A stretch of DNA of 64,000 bases from Lunularia cruciata (Eukaryota; Streptophyta; Marchantiopsida; Lunulariales; Lunulariaceae), in contig OX419758.1 of the NCBI GenBank assembly GCA_948567375.1, positions 42,041,001 to 42,105,000 of the forward strand, read 5' to 3'. Made by a program: the position numbers and the translations under genes. A model generated the notes under the pieces. The model ran no database searches. It was not told the DNA's origin and saw only the letters and a program-made list of their open reading frames with translations. This document shows, one piece after another, positions 62,022 through 64,000 of this stretch (position 1 is its first letter; each line of letters starts with the position of its first letter).

Positions 62022-62620
62022 TGCTATATTCTAAGGATAGGAGAACACTCAAGAGAAACACAAAAGAAGAAACACAACATTTCACAATCAATACTCCGAT
62101 ACCCCAAAGGAACACCTTGTCTTTATCATATAACAAAGAGGGTTCACTCAAAAGAAGCTCCACCCTCCAATAAGATACATGGATTGGTGATATGTCTGTG
62201 AGCTCCACCCTTAGATTAGTTGTATGGATGAGTGACATGTTTGTTCTTGTCCTATCTAGTTGGTCAAACAAGTTTGATCAGAACAAATCTTTAGAGAATC
62301 TTCTTGTAAGAAGCTCAGAATCATATGGTTAAGGTACCATTAGAAAGCTCTTGACAAGGAAAAAATGGGGGGAGAATGCATGCTCAATTTTTCAACAAGG
62401 GAGAAACAATCATCTTTTAGGCCTAATTCCTCTATTTAGGCAAATTGGCTCCAAAATTAGCTCTGAAGTTTTAGGGTGTTTTTGACTCCTACCCTATTAG
62501 TGGAAGTACTCTTTTGGTGACATCTTTATATAATCTACTTAGTCCATCATATATAACATCTTTCTAGATGTTACCGCCAAATTTCACCTTTAGATAATAT
62601 GTCTAGCTAATGGTATTACA
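62022..62620 (-). repeat. 5' LTR, family-B chromovirus
   Basis: 599 bp, plus strand TGCTATATTCTAAGG...GGTATTACA. Just outside it (62010-62021) lies the mutated primer site, read on the minus strand as TGGTATGAGAG. Confidence 0.9.
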
Positions 62621-63395
62621 ATCATCTGAACATCTCTTGGACCATATATAAGTCTACTCTAACAAGTGTTGTCTACAAAGAATATGAACTCTCCCTCCAA
62701 GCAAAGTATCCACTCTCTTGTGCCATAGCAAACACTATATCCCTGATGGCATCATGGATAGCTATCCTCTGTACTCCATAAGAACATTGTGTCATATGGA
62801 CCCTTGTTGCATCTAGTGTAGAACCACACTCACAAGTGAATAATGAAGATGCAAACAAGTGGACCAAACCTAGGCAGAAAGTCATTGCTATATAGAAAGT
62901 AGTGGGTGCAAGTTGGAATGCCCAAATGCATGTTTGAGCTAGGATCCAAGAGCTTCCACCCTTGTTGCAGCAAGAGCTAAGATATGCTCTAGTGGCCAGT
63001 TGAATGAATGAGTCAACTAGAAGAGAATGTAACATATGTTGACACTTGCATTCCATCAAGGAAGAATGCAAAACTTTGGTCCAATTTGATGTAAGTGAAG
63101 CAAAGGATGGAAGTTCTTCTTGTGCATGTAGAGATAGACAATCTCTTGTATGCCACAATAAAACTTGGAGAGAAAAGGATCCCTTGTCCACCTTGATCAC
63201 ATAAGCCTCCAAAATTGGCCTGTCAACAACTACAAAATGGGAGGAAAGTAGCGGTGCCAAGAGAGCCCAACTACCCAAAAATTCCATAGGTGTCATTTCC
63301 TACATAGATAATAGGCCTACCCCTCCATACAAGATTGGTAGATTGGTAGATTGGTACATGCCAAATCCCTCGACACACATTCAAACATCCCTGGT

Positions 63396-64000
63396 TGTAA
63401 TACCAATAGCTAGATATATTATCTAGGTGAAAATTGGCTTGGTAATATCTAGAAGGATGTTATATATGATGTGCTAAGTAGATCAGATAGAGGTGTTACC
63501 AAAAGAATACTTCTACTACTAGTGCAGAAACCAAAAATAGTTTGAAAACTTTGGAGCCAATATCGAAGGCCTAAACCAATGAATAAGGTCTAAAAAATAG
63601 AAGGAATTCTTCTCCTTTAGGAAAAAAGGCTTACCTTTTTCCATAGGAGGGGGATAAAGTCTTGCTTTCTCCCTCCTACTATTCATCTCATCAAGAGCTT
63701 TCCAACGGTACCTCACCCATGTGATTCTCGGCTTCCTATAAGAAGATTCTCTAAAGATTCCTTTTGGACAAACCTATTTGACCAACTAGATAGGACAAAA
63801 CCAACATGTCATCCATCAATGTAACTAATCTAATGGTAGAGCTTGCTGACATGTCACCAATCCATATATCTGATCCAAGGGTGGAGCTTCTTTTGAAGGG
63901 ATCCTCTTTGTTATATAATAAAGAGAAGATGCTCCTTTGGGGCATTGGAATATTGAGTGTGAAGCTTGTGTTTTCCCTCTTGTATCTCTCTTGGAGAGTT
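63396..64000 (+). mobile_element. Family-B LTR, plus orientation, truncated by the window end
   Basis: It starts TGTAATACCAATAGC, the LTR start seen in reverse at 62620, and is collinear to the right edge (CTCTTGGAGAGTT). It is inserted in the RLE-LINE copy after CATCCCTGGT, which matches the intact copy at about 9250. Whether it is a solo LTR or the 5' end of a full element cannot be seen. Confidence 0.85.

Larger units (their letters stand above)
56574..62620 (-). mobile_element. Ty3/gypsy chromovirus, family B (defective)
   Basis: About 6.05 kb on the minus strand, with LTRs at 62022-62620 (5') and 56574-57162 (3'). Order: PBS, gag, protease, RT, RNase H, integrase, chromodomain, PPT. The flanks TTCAC (56569-56573) and ATCAT (62621-62625) both align to GTCAC at the matching site of the intact LINE copy, so they are an eroded 5-bp TSD. 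Stops and frameshifts occur in all domains. Confidence 0.9.
44996..63395 (-). mobile_element. Old RLE-LINE copy split by nested LTR elements
   Basis: Three collinear segments, 44996-45377, 56423-56573 and 62621-63395, correspond in order to about 7947-8341, 8337-8487 and 8482-9258 of the copy at 8032-11198. The tail and ORF end come first, then the endonuclease, then the CCHC and RT end. The last segment still keeps a 207-codon frame with QVLLWHTRD and CECGSTL...HMTQC. Segment joins fall exactly at LTR element ends, so the LINE was here first. It is cut again at 63396 and its 5' part, if present, lies outside the window. Confidence 0.88.

Noticed and set aside
1-64000. tRNA, rRNA or snRNA genes, which RLE LINEs often target
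   Set aside because: No cloverleaf, rRNA core or U2-like sequence was recognised beside any LINE copy.

Overview
The window looks like a repeat-rich land-plant nuclear genome. The evidence is a plant class I formin with short GT-AG introns, Ty3/gypsy chromoviruses whose primer-binding site matches plant initiator Met tRNA (TGGTATCAGAGC), and a short interstitial TTTAGGG run. No bacterial-type operon, CRISPR array, rRNA or tRNA gene was found. Repeat density, AT-rich decayed DNA and a LINE with a restriction-like endonuclease lean towards a large seed-free-plant genome such as a fern or lycophyte. That placement is inference only.

Layout. (1) 0.8-5.0 kb, minus strand: the only convincing host gene, a membrane-anchored class I formin in five exons, the last tentative. 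Its upstream flank (5.0-6.5 kb) holds a 91-bp tandem duplication. (2) 7.0-17.8 kb: copies of one non-LTR retrotransposon family, here called the RLE-LINE. A nearly intact minus-strand copy (8032-11198) encodes a C2H2 finger, reverse transcriptase, CCHC knuckle and PD-(D/E)XK-like endonuclease, with one frameshift and one premature stop. It faces a 5'-truncated plus-strand copy. Short tail-only modules of the same family are scattered at 7.7, 13.2-13.5, 14.7, 16.6, 37.4, 38.7 and 43.8 kb, several with target-site duplications. (3) 17.8-37 kb: AT-rich DNA with no intact gene. It has a solo LTR (26.2-27.05 kb), decayed ORF-like stretches (23.4-25.6 kb) and a roughly 6-kb field of degenerate tandem repeats (27.5-33.7 kb). 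(4) 37-45 kb: unannotated intergenic DNA with microsatellites, small tandem and inverted repeats and three tail modules. (5) 45.0-64.0 kb: a Russian-doll nest. An old RLE-LINE copy is split by a family-A chromovirus (45378-56422), a family-B chromovirus (56574-62620) and a family-B LTR running off the window (63396 onward). The family-A element is itself split in its RNase H by an inverted family-A element (48639-54287), whose 3' LTR carries a family-B solo LTR (48926-49668).

The strongest leads are the RLE-type LINE in a plant setting; its tail modules, which tend to start at a hairpin containing the ORF stop codon and often lie just downstream of other family copies; and perfect heat-shock-element arrays (TTCnnGAAnnTTC) in the family-A LTRs. 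The transposable elements are fossils except that the RLE-LINE copy at 8-11 kb is close to intact. All coordinates were read by eye, and repeat boundaries without a stated target-site duplication are approximate.
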